Part shown: positions 1 through 11,309 of the stretch, piece after piece
How the letters are laid out: every line of letters begins with the position of its first letter
How positions within the stretch are numbered: the stretch's first letter is position 1
Assembly: GCA_007844125.1 (NCBI GenBank)
Contig: CM017563.1
Coordinates: forward strand, 30,308,328-30,372,327
Length of the DNA stretch: 64,000 nt
Reading direction: 5' to 3'
From: Sinonovacula constricta
Lineage: Eukaryota > Mollusca > Bivalvia > Cardiida > Solecurtidae
Position numbers and translations under genes: made by a program
Notes under the pieces: generated by a model
The model's database searches: none
The model's input: the letters and a program-made list of their open reading frames with translations, nothing else
Told to the model about the DNA's origin: nothing

Positions 1-1150
1 AAAAACAAATAGATTGGCTTGAATTTGCAAGTTAGAGTATTGATTTTTCTTGTATAAATATGGTACCTATTTATTGAGTATTATTTACATGTCTTTTGTA
101 CTTCACATGAGGTAAAGTCAATTTGTGATTTTTCTATGGTGTAATTGTTATTGTGGATACAAAGAATAACTAAGAAATTTCTTAGTCTTTTTTTCCTTAT
201 TGGTAAGTGAGAAAAAAAAAAAAGTCAACCTTAGGGCTTGGGATATCATCGTAACCCTTGGGTGGATTATTTCCAAGGAAACATACAAAAGATAATTTCC
301 ATCAGCATACACAGTTCACCATTGTTTTGGGATCTGCTAATGATTAAGTCTATTATCAAAGTACAAGATATAATATAATCCCTCCTGAATAAAAAAGGTT
401 TGCATTAAAGAACTTTTTTTCACAAATTTCTTTGGGTATGAAAAGTTGAACAACTTAAAGTCATCATTTGTGCAAGAAAATATGAACTTATGTTCATGTT
501 TCCCCCTTCTAACCCAGTTTGTTCTTAAGTTTACAAAAGGCTCTTTAGTTCGGATTTGTTGTGTCAGTTCCTGTAGCTGGCATGAAGGCATGTGAACAAT
601 ATATATTCTGCCTGTTTTTGTTACAGATAAGTATGTGTGCAAGTCTATGCATGCAATGATGGTGTGACTGTAGAATAAAAAAATTAACTGTGAGACTGTC
701 AAACAAATTATTTCTTCTGATCAGTCAACACACCTTAAGCTTAAAATAGATATAATAAGAATGTAAACTCATAGCTGATAAAATAGGTGATTTAGCTGAA
801 CACTGATAAATGTCATATATAACCCCCCCATCTCCAAACAGGAAGAGAGCAAATAACAAATAAGCACATCTTTTGTTAACATGCTACTTTTAAAACCATA
901 GATCTACATATAACAAACCTTTGTTAGATAGGAACTGTCAGGTGGTCTGCTCTCTGTGTGAAACTATAACACTGTAAATATTGATAACACAGTAAATACA
1001 AGAATAATCCCCCAAACAGCACAAAGCTGGCATATACCCTGTCAGCCAAAAATTCAATGTTTGTTACCTTAATTAACCATCAAATTCACATTTCCCTCAA
1101 ATCATTAATCAAAATTGTAACGGGTTAACCTGTCAGAATAACCCGTTAAC
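1..1150. other. Non-coding AT-rich stretch, no gene seen
   Basis: AT-rich sequence with poly-A/T runs. I looked here for the missing N-terminal exons of the downstream MBLAC1 gene (an LVDTG-like strand) on the + strand and found none, so they are probably left of the window. A 121-codon minus-strand frame at 337-702 shows no domain I recognise. Confidence 0.5.
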
Positions 1151-1157
1151 CTCCTGG

Positions 1158-1563
1158 GGCAAATTGTATAAACAGTAGTTTAGTTTTAACCAATGGTTAA
1201 AGTTTGGTTAGCTAATACATTTTGCTGCATAGCTATTGTATAAATGTTTTTGTTAATTTAACCTGTTCTAATTTAAACCATTTTTGGTTTACTTCAACCA
1301 TTCTCCCAGTAGTCTGTAAAAGTTTTAACCAAAAATAAAAATGGCCATTCATTTGGCAGAACCAGGAAGAATGTTGCATTGTGGGATACTTTGGTTAATT
1401 TAACTTTTGGTTAAATATAAACAGTTTGGTTAAGTAACGAAACAGTTAACTGCCTTTATACAAATAGACAACCACTTTGGTTAACTAACTAAGGAAGCTA
1501 AAGTTAACTAGTTGTTAGAAAATAACCAAATGTTAACCTTAACCATTGTTTATACAATTGGGT
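1158..1563. mobile_element. MITE-like element with terminal inverted repeats
   Basis: The left end reads AATTGTATAAACAGTAGTT and the reverse complement of the right end reads AATTGTATAAACAATGGTT, an inverted repeat of about 19 bp with two mismatches, some 400 bp apart. The interior is full of GGTTAA/TTAACC words on both strands and has no coding frame. This architecture fits a short non-autonomous DNA transposon. Exact ends and the target-site duplication could not be fixed by eye, so the superfamily is left open. Confidence 0.55.
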
Positions 1564-2127
1564 GCTGGTTAATTAACTTACCAAACAAATATCTTGTTAT
1601 AAAACCTTTACAAATTAGTCAAGTCAGCAAGCCAACCAAACGCCAATCAACCACCCACATATATCAGAAAATACATTGGAACCCTTCCTTTGTTATCCAC
1701 ATTGTAGTTTACTTAAAATTAATGTGTCTCAACCTTAGTCATTAAGATAAGCAGAGAAAATCTTAACTCTACACTTCTCACACAAACACTTATTATAATT
1801 AATATTAATTATATTAATCAGCCATATTTAATCAATTAAAATGAGTAGTGGGGACATATCTATATAGAATCGTAGTGTTCTCACTTTAAAACTAGAAATG
1901 CCCTATTTTTTTCAAAGGATTAGTGAAAAGTTTCAGAAAAAAAAAGAGAAGAAATTTCACAGTTTATGTAAGGAATGGAAACCTAAGAGTTTTACAGCTC
2001 TTGGCAATAATTGGCTCTGAAAAGAAATAAAGAAACCAACAGCTCAGTAGGCTGTTTTCTATTTCTCTTTATTGTTGTCACATGAATAACCCAGTTTTTA
2101 TTGTTTTGTTGCGATGGTTACTAACAG

Positions 2128-2291
2128 GCCTTGAGAAGCATGGATTGACCCCGGACAAGATAGAGTTTGCAGTTTGTACTCATGGACACTCAGACCATGT
2201 TGGAAATGTGAACCTGTTCACAAACGCCATTCATATTATGTCTCATGACATTTGTGTGGGGGACACCTATATGCTGCATGCATTTGACAAG
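2128..2291 (+). CDS. MBLAC1: MBLAC1-like metallo-beta-lactamase-fold nuclease, internal exon with HxHxDH motif
   Basis: Exon read in the frame LEKHGLTPDK...CTHGHSDHVGNVNLF...HAFDK. The HGHSDH at 2181-2198 is the metal-binding HxHxDH motif of the metallo-beta-lactamase fold, and its context matches metallo-beta-lactamase domain-containing protein 1, a small soluble protein reported in vertebrates to be a nuclease for replication-dependent histone pre-mRNA 3' ends. The exon is bounded by an acceptor (TTACTAACAG, ending 2127) and a donor (AAG/GTAACT at 2292). It enters with two bases of a split codon and leaves in phase 0, which joins cleanly to 6948. The ATG at 2082 lies in the intron and is not the start. 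The N-terminal third of the protein (about 90 residues, by comparison with a family length near 270) is not visible in the window. Confidence 0.85.
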
Positions 2292-2461
2292 GTAACTACA
2301 TATCGTCTTCGGTTTTTGTTGTTGTATTATGTTAAATCTCTAATAGCTATGTGAATAGGAGGCCTAAATTAACGACTGGATTTTCAAAGCCATTTTTGTT
2401 GTTTTGGTGGTAAATTATGCTGGCTGCTGGTTTTAAATGAGTGTCAGTTTTAATACTTTAC

Positions 2462-3000
2462 TTAGACAATTGTCTCTGTAACCCTGCATCAGTTAGACAA
2501 TTGTCTCTGTAACCCTGCATCAGTTAGACAATTGTCTCTGTTACCCTGCATCAGTTAGACAAGTGTCTCTGTAACACTGCATCAGTTAGATAATTGTCTC
2601 TGTAATCCTGCTTCACTTAGACAGTTGCCAGGATAATTCAGCTGCAGTTAGACAGTAACAATTCTACAGCTTGATAATTGTCAAGGTAACTTTGCTACAG
2701 TTAGACAATTGTAAAGGCAAATATGCATCAGTTAGACAATTGTAAAGGCAAATACGCATCAGTAAGACAATTGTAAAGGTAAATATGCATCCTTTAGACA
2801 ATTGTAAAGGTAAATAGGCATCATTTAGACAATTGTAAAAGCAAATACGCATCAGTAAGACAATTGTAAAAGCAAATACGTATCAGTAAGACAATTGTAA
2901 AGGCAAATATTCATCATTTAGACAATTGTAAAGGGAAATATCCATCAGTTAGACAATTGTAAAGGCAAATATGCATCAGTTAGACAATTGGTATGGTAAC
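2462..3000. repeat. 31-bp minisatellite array, about 17 copies, two subfamilies
   Basis: The first part (to about 2640) repeats a 31-bp unit with CAGTTAGACAATTGTCTCTG; the rest repeats a related 31-bp unit with CAGTTAGACAATTGTAAAGG. Units diverge by point changes. The first subfamily carries the perfect 10-bp palindrome GACAATTGTC, which the second has lost. No spacers between units, so it is not a CRISPR. The minus-strand frame across it (2664-2852) is a repeat shadow. Confidence 0.9.
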
Positions 3001-4649
3001 TTTGTAGCAGATTTGCATCACACACATACTCAAGGCCATTCATTATTTTATTGAAAGTGTGAATTTAGGAAAGGACTTTTGCGTTTATTCTGGCTTCCTT
3101 AAAATGTCAGCACAAAAAAACTAAGTAATACACCCTTGGTGATGGTCAGAAAAATAAAAAGTGCACCATTATACCATCAAGCTTGAATTATGCTGTATTA
3201 TATTGGACAAAGTAAATAATTTTGAATATCATTTAAATAAGCTAGCTTATAAATTAAAGCTTTTGCTACCACTATTTCACTACCATGTATGATGTATGCT
3301 GATACACTGTTTTTTGCTCTGCCTACCAGATGCACAATATCTAGGAATCTGTCTTGATTGGGAGATCTGGACAGTTAGGTGTTACAATGTTGACAAGTGG
3401 TTGGGGAGCAGGGGGATTAATGGTCACACTTTTCGTTGTGTGATCGCAACTGAAAATTGACACATGCTGATTGGCCGCTTATTAGGAGACAATTAAAGAG
3501 GGATTTGCCCACTCAAGCTGACTGCTGGTTGCGGAAGATATATAACCGTTGATTAGACTACAGTTAAAAAGCAAATTGCTTGAGAGGACCTAAACTAACT
3601 GCATACAACACGTGACCACCTGCACTAGTTTGACTATTAATATTCAATAAAAATAATTGCAATGCCTCTTGATAAGATAGATTGATGGCTATGTACAATA
3701 AAACTTAAGATGAGTGATTCTTTTTTCAGCATGTTGTAAAAATAATGTCTGGAAAATACGATTAACTAGCATGCTCATACATGAGGGTTGCCAAGTGAAT
3801 TTGGTCTAGTTAATTAAAAGTCATATGTCAGAAATTTACAGCATGGATCCAGCTTCTAAGACAAGAGAGTTGTTAACATATTGCAAAGGGGCTGTTCTGC
3901 CACTGTAGAATGGATAATTGGTTGACGGTTGAAGGTATTTTGTTTACAATTAATGTAAATGTCTAAAACATCACAAGAAACCCTAAGGCATCAACAATCA
4001 ACACCATTCTGAGGGTTTTCAGTAGATTTTTTCAGGGTCAACAACACCTGGTCTGAAATTTTCAGGGGTTGAAGTGAAATTCAGTGAGGTCAAAATGTAA
4101 CAACCCGGGGTCAAAGTATGAATGCGAGGACTTGCTTTTAGACTGTCAGTAGTATATAATGCTTTCTTTAACACTATATCACTACAAGAATCGAAACAAA
4201 TATAACTGTTCAATAATGTTTATTCAATATTATTCAATAATCTCTTAGCCAGATTTTTTTGTTAAGAGATTGAGGATGTTGCCCTAGCCAGTCCGGAGGG
4301 GTTAATAAACGCATGAATTTCCAGTTCTGGGTAAAATCGCGTAATTTGTTGCCCATTACATTCTGACCCCTAATCTGAAAAAGTGTTCCCAATATCTGGA
4401 GGTAATCCACACTTTGAAGATAAGCAAGGGTGGTTGTGTAATGTTGCATATGGCAATATCATTGTTCACTACAATATTTATACATTTATGAAAAAAAAAT
4501 TAATTTCCGTTTTGCATACAAGAATTTCTTTTTTTGTGTGATAAAAGTGTTGCATACAATTAGTTATGTTAGACTTATATTAATATTTTTTACAAACATA
4601 CCAAATCTCATTGAAAAGGTAATAGATTGGCCAGTCGACTTTGTGGAAA

Positions 4650-5416
4650 CATCAAAATAGAAAAAAATGATGCAAGGACCAATATTGCTTAAGGCAGCTT
4701 ACATAACATGTATTAATATATGTTGCATCAAAATAGAAAAAAATGACGCAAGGACCAATATTGCTTAAGGCAGCTTACATAACATGTATTAATATAAGTT
4801 GCATCAAAATAGAAAAAAATGACGCAAGGACCAATATTGCTTAAGGCAGCTTACATAACATGTATTAATATAAGTTGCATCAAAATAGAAAAAAAATGAC
4901 GCAAGGACCAATATTGCTTAAGGCAGCTTACATAACATGTTTTAATATAAGTTGTATCAAAATAGAAAAAAATGACGCAAGGACCAATATTGCTTAAGGC
5001 AGCTTACATAACATGTATTAAAATAAGTTGCATCAAAATAGAAAAAAATGACGCAAGGACCAATATTGCTTATGGCAGCTTACAAAACATGTATTAATAT
5101 AAGTTGCATCAAAATAGAAAAAAATGATGCAAGGACCAATATTGCTTAAGGCAGCTTACAAAACATGTATTAATATAAGTTGCATCAAAATAGAAAAAAA
5201 ATGATGCAAGGACCAATATTGCTTAAAGCAGCTTACAAAACATGTATTAATATAAGTTGCATCAAAATAGAAAAAAATGATGCAAGGACCAATATTGCTT
5301 AAGGCAGCTTACAAAACATGTATTAATATAAGTTGCATCAAAATAGAAAAAAAATGATGCAAGGACCAATATTGCTTAAAGCAGCTTACATAACATGTAT
5401 TAATATAAGTTGCATC
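4650..5416. repeat. 76-bp tandem repeat, about 10 copies
   Basis: Each unit starts CATCAAAATAGAAAAAAATG and contains GCAAGGACCAATATTGCTTA and CAGCTTACATAACATG. Unit starts at 4650 and 4726 give the 76-bp period. Copies differ by single substitutions (GACGC/GATGC, TACATAA/TACAAAA) and by one A in the homopolymer, so homogenisation is recent. Confidence 0.92.
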
Positions 5417-5816
5417 ATGTGTTTGAACTGTAAATGTAAACATAAATACATATTTCATGAATAGATGGTTGTCACAAATTTATTTTGTAAAGTTAATTCT
5501 TTTCAAATCTTTTGTAATCATAAACATAGAATTTTTTTCAAAACTTTTGTAATCATAAACATAGTTTTCTTAAGTGTCATGGAGTTATAATAAGTTCAGT
5601 TTTTTCTATAATATTTTCTCACTATGTACATTTTAATATATTATTCTTTATATTACTGTTTAGCAACATAGTCATAATATGCTTGTTAAAATTGTATTAT
5701 CACAGTACAGTTGTGCTACTTTTCCTGCAAGTTTGAAATCTGTTAAGGCCATTATATATCCAATTTTGTTAGATGTTAATTATACCGATTACAGAATATT
5801 AATATGTATAGACTGT

Positions 5817-5857
5817 ATGGGTTTGAGTCCAGGTTGGAGTGAGAACTTTCCTGACAT
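5817..5857 (+). mobile_element. SINE fragment (B-box region)
   Basis: GTTTGAGTCCAGGTTGGAGT followed by GAGAACTTTC matches the B-box and following segment of the fuller SINE at 8383-8637. Only this short piece is recognisable. Confidence 0.5.
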
Positions 5858-5949
5858 GTCAATGACCAAATTATCTTCGTTTACTCTCTAACATGATAAC
5901 AATGGAAGGATTTAAATTCTAAAAATTTTACAATAACTCCAGGATTTTG

Positions 5950-6640
5950 AAAAATGGTCAAACATAGAGACTTGATTGAAAGTAAGATTTTTTATACTCT
6001 TTTTCCTCTTACTGTAGAGACTAAAAGTGATCCAAGATCCAAATGTTTTATAACATTCACACTAAAGTTCCTATAGGTAGGTACACAACAATGGACTATG
6101 GAAGTGATGGTTTTCTTAAAGCTGGTATCCGACAGTTTGGACAGAATCTATTTTCATTGCACATCTTAATCAAACATTGTTACCTGAACAGATCTTGCCA
6201 AATCTTGTTTATTAATGTCCTACACCTGTCTGAAAAGTGAACCATAATGCTATGATCGTTATTACAAACATGTATTTCCTATCAGAGCCATGCTGCACAG
6301 TTAGCTATTTTTAAACTAAGAAAAACATGTGACCACTAACGTTTAAGCTCATCCACATCATCCGCTGTGATGTCGATGTCTGTTTTTTTAGCAGGAATCC
6401 CTATGGTTCGTATTTATAGATTTGAAAAGAATGGACACTTTAAGTGTTGGTTAACGAGTTTTACAGCCCTTAACTTGAGAAACTGCTGAAAACTATCAAA
6501 GCTTAAACTAGAGTATGATTTGTTTTCTGAAGAAATTATTGATAAATACCCCAAACAGGTCAGATATTGTTGCGTATATTAGATATAGGCAAACTGTTGG
6601 ATACCCCCTTTAAGTATGTATGTGACTTTAAGGCAATTTC
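5950..6640 (+). repeat. Unclassified dispersed repeat, copy 1
   Basis: Shares long colinear similarity with 39330-39930 (+) and with the reverse complement of 26180-26560. Landmarks are TATTTCCTATCAGAGCCATG, then TAGCTATTTTTAAACTAAG, then TGTGACCACT, and near the right end TTAGATATAGGCAAACTGTT. No transposon domain was recognised. Confidence 0.6.
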
Positions 6641-6947
6641 AAAAATGACCAGCAATAGATAGTTTGGTCATTATTTTGAAACAAATTGTCATGGCAAATC
6701 ATGATTGACTCCTCTTGACTGGATCTCTTGGCCATATGTAAGTATACCAAATTAATATTTGTATTAATGTAATATTTTAAACTAGAATATTCTTTGTGAG
6801 ATTGATTGTGAAATCAATAATAACATCAAAATTAGTTGATTTAACAAAAAAAGTACCAACAATATAGAATATGGTTAAAAATCATGAAAAAAACCCACAC
6901 TTCCTTTATCTATATGCATGTTAACTTATCAATGTAATATTGTGTAG

Positions 6948-7062
6948 GGTATACCCTATGAGATAGACGATGATGTGGAGGTTGTTTCTACGCCTGGCCA
7001 TACCAGCTCGGATGTCAGTGTCATTGTTCGAGGCACAAAGCATGGAACAGTGGCTGTTACAG
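6948..7062 (+). CDS. MBLAC1: MBLAC1-like nuclease, internal exon with TPGHT metal-ligand histidine
   Basis: Follows acceptor TGTGTAG and reads GIPYEIDDDVEVVSTPGHTS and on to a segment ending GTVAVTG. The TPGHT histidine is the next metal ligand of the fold. It ends phase 1 (ACA G/GTATGA at 7063), and the split glycine codon is completed at 8670. Both junctions are GT/AG and keep the frame, which supports a working gene rather than a pseudogene. Confidence 0.85.
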
Positions 7063-7189
7063 GTATGATTGTTTATTTCTTCTGTTTATCAACCCACCAA
7101 CAATCTTTCAGTTAGATGGAGACCATTTTCTCTTAAAGCAAATGAGTGATGTCACCATGTAAAGCATGCCATAAAAAATAACATGTTAC

Positions 7190-7512
7190 CACCGGACCTG
7201 GGAACGTAATCGGTAGAGTGTCGGCTCCAGGTACAGGAGGCCCCGGGTTCGATCTCGGGCCATGACATACCAAAGTCATTAAAATGGTGGTGGTATAGCT
7301 CCCTTGCTAACGCTCAAGCAAATATAAGGGTAGTTCCACGACTGGTTGGCCCAGTGTCAGGATAATGTGACTGGGTGTGGTATCATGCCAGGTGTTCACG
7401 GCATGATATACACAGTGAAGGCAGCACTATAACTGCTTCATGTGGACACCATCTCAAGATAACTGCAATACTGTTGGTAGAACGATAAACCCAATAAACA
7501 TAAACACAAACA
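7190..7512 (+). mobile_element. tRNA-derived SINE with intact target-site duplication
   Basis: About 323 bp. Near the 5' end there is a degenerate A box (around ATCGGTAGAGTG, 7209-7220) and a clear B box (GGGTTCGATCTCGG, 7245-7258), typical of an RNA polymerase III promoter of tRNA origin. The 3' end is an AC-rich tail (AACCCAATAAACATAAACAC). It is flanked by the 10-bp direct repeat AACATGTTAC at 7180-7189 and 7513-7522. The family is not the same as the SINE at 8383 and I cannot name it. It lies in the last intron of the MBLAC1-like gene. Confidence 0.8.
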
Positions 7513-7814
7513 AACATGTTACTACACCTTTATCACTTTATCATTACACCTAGCTGACTAACAGGTAGACATACAAACATTCATAAAAATAGTACCAGTA
7601 CAGTGAATAATCTACCTCTATATCCTGCTTCTCATTAGTTTCCTCTTGGATGCATCGGTGTAAGGGTGTTCTGTCTAGAATCCAATATTTGTATGATAAG
7701 ATATAAGTGTCCATTGACGTATGGGTCCTATTCACCTGTACAATGTTTGTAAATGTCATAGCACAAAAATACAAGCAAATACAAGTATTCCATCATTGTG
7801 TTTATTAATACATA

Positions 7815-8065
7815 GGGGTGCCGTGACATAATGGTAGAATGCCGACTTGTAACTATTAATGCCTATCCAGCCATGGCATTATATAAAATGTCAACAGGTG
7901 TTCAATTTTATTAAAATGAACTTAAAAAAATGGGACCCACATATTTTGACATAAGACCAATTTTTTAAAACCTATGCATCGCCAGGGCTAATGTTTACAA
8001 TTTCTAGATTATTTGATGCTACACATTATATATGCTATACACAGGGAATGCAGCACTATATTTGA
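7815..8065 (+). mobile_element. Possible degraded SINE
   Basis: GGGGTGCCGTGACATAATGG with TAGAATGCCGACTTGTAAC resembles a tRNA-derived SINE head, and ACAGGGAATGCAGCACTATA near 8041 resembles a piece of the SINE at 7190-7512. The two parts may be separate fragments. Confidence 0.35.
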
Positions 8066-8382
8066 TTGAAATAATGTTTGTTTTGCTTTTGAAATACATC
8101 GCAGCAAAGAATCATGATCGTTAAAGTGATGTGGAGCTATTTTTTTGAGGAAGGTCCCTGACAAATGGCTGGGTAGATCCACCAGCACACCACATATCAG
8201 CTGGAAGAACTTCCCACATTAAGTCTTTCACCCAAAATGGGGACTTAAAACCAACACAGTGAGAGACAAAGCATTCAGAGAAGTTACAATTCAATGATTG
8301 CCACAATGCCGTGAGTGTCCCACTGCTTGAAATGACCTTGAATTATTGAAAGATTTTTAATGGGGTAATTACATCCCCAAAA

Positions 8383-8637
8383 GGCACCCGTGGCTGAGTG
8401 GTTAGAGTCACTGACTTGTAACTCTTCAGCCCCTCATCCCATGGGTTGGAGTCCCAGTCGGGGCGAGAACTTTCATGCGGGGAGGTTTTCCAGCTAACCT
8501 GCTGTGCAGTGATGGTTCAACCCAGGCATAAGTCAGGGGTCTTCCTCCAGCAATAATTAGCTGGACATCACCAATATGACCTTAATTGTGTCGGTTCAAT
8601 GTTACTAAAGCAAAACAAAATAAGACCAACATAAAAA
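8383..8637 (+). mobile_element. V-SINE/RUDI-like SINE abutting the last MBLAC1 exon
   Basis: The head GGCACCCGTGGCTGAGTGG holds a tRNA-like A box, and GGGTTGGAGTCCC (8443-8455) is the B box. The body has GGGCGAGAACTTTCATG, GTCTTCCTCCAGCA, GACATCACCAATATGACC and AATTGTGTCGGTTCAATGTT, which I recognise as the molluscan V-SINE type with a CAAAACAAAATAAG tail. It is flanked by ACATCCCCAAAA (8371-8382) and ACACCCCCAAAA (8638-8649), a 12-bp target duplication with one mismatch. The insertion lies about 20 bp before the exon at 8670. The family name is from recognition, not from a search. Confidence 0.75.
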
Positions 8638-8669
8638 ACACCCCCAAAACAAACATTTTTTTTGGCCAG

Positions 8670-8929
8670 GTGACCTATTTGAGAAGGAGGAGGATCTTGA
8701 GGACTACACCCTGTGGCAGGAGAACAGCCAGGACCCTGAACAACAGCAGCAATTTCGCATGGAAATGCTTCACGTAGCCGACTATATCGTCCCAGGCCAT
8801 GGACCCATGTTCAAGGTACCAGACGACTATAAGAAGCAAATGCGCATGGTGATGTACTACGAAAGTACCAGTGTGACAAAGGATGGAAAAACAGAGGAGA
8901 TGAGCTGCATTGTGATGGAGCAGGAATAG
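8670..8929 (+). CDS. MBLAC1: MBLAC1-like nuclease, last coding exon with GDLFE and VPGHGP motifs
   Basis: Starts after TTTTTTTTGGCCAG and reads (G)DLFEKEEDLEDYTLWQE... to VADYIVPGHGPMFKVP... and ends ...MSCIVMEQE at a TAG (8927-8929). The aspartate of GDLFE and the histidine of PGHGP are the remaining metal ligands, so with the HGHSDH and TPGHT exons the visible part carries the set expected of an active metallo-beta-lactamase-fold hydrolase. Spliced together the three exons give 178 residues. The family is about 270 residues, so the C-terminus is complete and the N-terminus is missing from view. No frameshift or internal stop is present. MBLAC1 is the best family assignment; a close MBL-fold paralogue is the alternative. 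Confidence 0.87.
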
Positions 8930-9120
8930 ATAGTTTACATCTTTTTGTTTTCTTAATTGTCACACAGTATGTGTATCTAACATACTTTAGTTAAAAGTGT
9001 TCAGATGGAACTTGGATAGTTTTTACTGAATCAGACATTACTAATGTCGCTCCTTAAATTTTTCCTTGTATTTTTAAAGTTCAGCAGTGACGTTAACTCA
9101 ATAAAATTTAACACAATAGA
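8930..9120 (+). other. Putative 3' UTR with polyadenylation signal
   Basis: AT-rich sequence after the TAG. The first AATAAA is at 9100-9105, a reasonable distance from the stop. Another AATAAA at 10973-10978 could serve a longer transcript. Confidence 0.5.
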
Positions 9121-9172
9121 CCATACCAGGAAACATTTCCCTTGAAAGTAAATAGTTAATGTCCTAGCATCT

Positions 9173-9246
9173 GGTGCCAGGCGGTTAAAAGTCACCAACT
9201 TGTGACTACTTAGTCCAGGTCAGGGCAAGAACTTTCTCGTGAGGTA
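9173..9246 (+). mobile_element. SINE head fragment
   Basis: GGTGCCAGGCGGTTAAAAGT, CACCAACTTGTGACT and CAGGGCAAGAACTTTCTCGTG align with the first 90 bp of the SINE at 8383. It is truncated and diverged. Confidence 0.55.
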
Positions 9247-9249
9247 TCA

Positions 9250-11186
9250 ATATGTATCAATATAATGTACATGTATCTAAAAACCTTACCAAAGCTTTAA
9301 TTTAAAAAAGTACCTTTGTTTCAGTAACAGCTAGGCAGATTTAAGGAACCTATTTATTTTGAATAAGAATGGTTTGCTTTTGTCTTTACATTATTGACTC
9401 TTGAATGAGACTAGCAATCAAACTTTATGTATTGAAGTATTGTGAAACAATTACTTTGTAATGATTTTTCAGTATGTTTTCTGATGTTTTGGGTGGCAAA
9501 TATTTGTTGTTCTGTATTTGTGATGAGGTTGGGTTGAAAAGATTTTTGTGTCATTAGAGGTCTTGAAATCTGTCAACTTTTTATGCTCAAGTAGTGATAG
9601 CTGAAAGAAGACAAGCCTTTTTAGAAGTGCTAGTCTTTTTTACCATGTTAAGTGATATAATTTTCTGGAAATTATACTTTGGCCAGTTTTAGACCTCATT
9701 AAGTCACATAATTAGAAACAATAATGCAAAACTGTAAAGTTTAAACTTTTTTTTTATATACATGTATGTTTTGTTTCTTTAATTTGTATGTTGCATTGAT
9801 GTAAAAATTATATGTTTAGTTATATCAATAATTACCGTAGAAAAAAAGTAGTTTTCCGTCCTCATTGCATAATACAATCACCAGGTGGCAGTTTTAGTTA
9901 GTGATATTCTGTAGTTTATTTTATCTTAAATGTATTGGGGCATGATATAAACAAACCTATTTTTATGAAAAGTTGTTTGCAATTTATGTTCTTTATTTCT
10001 TTATTTCTAATGACATTAGGAGAGCTAAGCTGTTTTAGTTTTACACTTTTTGTGTATGATGTAAGAGCTTATATTGAAATATAAGTTGTGCAAGTTTCTT
10101 TTTAAGCCAAGCCTTGGTTAAAGCTGGCACGTAATTTGTTGAAAAAATAGGAACGATACCCATGCGGGTGACATGGGAATTACAAAAAAATCATCTCTTA
10201 TTTTATGAATTTTTCAATAGATTTCTATATTTTAGAATAGAGAAAAAGTTAATATTTTCTTAACAAATCTATTCATACAAATAATTAAGTAACATTTGTT
10301 ACAGAAATTTTGTTTCTGGATTAAGATTGGGACTCTTAGATGTTTTATTGTCCCAATTGGGAAGTTTTCCTTAAGAGTTGGGAAAAGGTATATCCTTTCC
10401 TGTTAGGAATATGACCTAATGACTATAAAGTTGACTAAAGATTATTTTCTGATATATATTTCCTTTTTTAAATTAAAATGAAAACACAAAGTCATGTGTC
10501 AAGACTTACTAGCATATCCAATTTCTGATCTTGGATGCAACTTATCTGCAGAAAAAAGGTGTAATAATAGAAATGTCTTTCCTCAGCTTAATATTTGAAG
10601 TAATCAGTCAAGGAATCAATCCACATTTTGTGATTGATCTTAATTACTAGTAAATTATTGATAATCGACTAATGACTGAGTATTGACCCAATGTCATAAG
10701 TCAAATGTAATGCCAAAATTGTTCAGTTCCATAGGGAAGATGCTTGGGTCTCTGGCTTTACCAGACAATAGTTATTTACAAGTCATTTAAAGTCATTTTT
10801 ACATTCATCATTTGCTCATTATGTTAGTCATTTGTTTTTACGTGTTACCTACAATATATATTTACCCAAACTTGACAATCCCCATATTTATTGTTTTTTA
10901 CAGTATTTAATAGTTAAACTGTTCTATATAACTAGTTTTTTGTGCGGTGTCTTGTGATACAGCATCTAAAGTAATAAAGAAAGCTGAATTTCGGAGACAC
11001 AAAGGATTGACCCAACATGACCTTTACTACTCACGTCCTTGCAGTCTTCATGCGGTAAAAAGTAGTGCAACTACAAAAATAAAAATGTAAATCTAAGTAA
11101 TTAGAGGCTTCTTTCTTGTCCAGACATATTTCAAATGATAACAATATATTGTAATCTATTTGAACTTGTTCCAAGTGAATATTCTG
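9250..11186. other. Intergenic AT-rich stretch, nothing recognised
   Basis: Low-complexity AT-rich DNA after the MBLAC1-like gene. No frame, RNA or repeat boundary was recognised; the 5' part may belong to a long 3' UTR. Confidence 0.5.
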
Positions 11187-11309
11187 TGTTATGCACAATG
11201 CCGTGAGGAGTATTTTGTGTTATGCACAATGCCTTGAGGAGTATTTTGTGTTATGCACAATGCCGTGAGGAGTATTTTGTGTTATGCACATTGCCGTGAG
11301 GAGTATCAC
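11187..11309. repeat. 31-bp minisatellite, about 4 copies
   Basis: GTGTTATGCACAATGCCGTG plus AGGAGTATTTT repeats at 11187, 11218, 11249 and 11280 with one or two substitutions. Confidence 0.85.

Larger units (their letters stand above)
2292..6947 (+). other. Intron of the MBLAC1-like gene (4.66 kb)
   Basis: Begins GTAACT and ends TGTGTAG. It is inflated by two tandem arrays (31 bp at 2462-3000, 76 bp at 4650-5416), a SINE fragment near 5817 and a copy of an unclassified dispersed repeat near 5950-6640. Between 3001 and 4649 nothing beyond AT-rich sequence was recognised. Confidence 0.75.

Noticed and set aside
337..702. 121-codon minus-strand frame
   Set aside because: No domain, no splice context and no homologue I can recall; length is not remarkable in 64 kb.
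2082..2127. ATG at 2082 as start of the MBLAC1-like protein
   Set aside because: The sequence before 2128 is a typical 3' intron end, and the fold needs an N-terminal strand that is absent here.
2462..3000. Regular 31-bp repeats resembling a CRISPR array
   Set aside because: Units are contiguous with no unique spacers, and the genome is animal.
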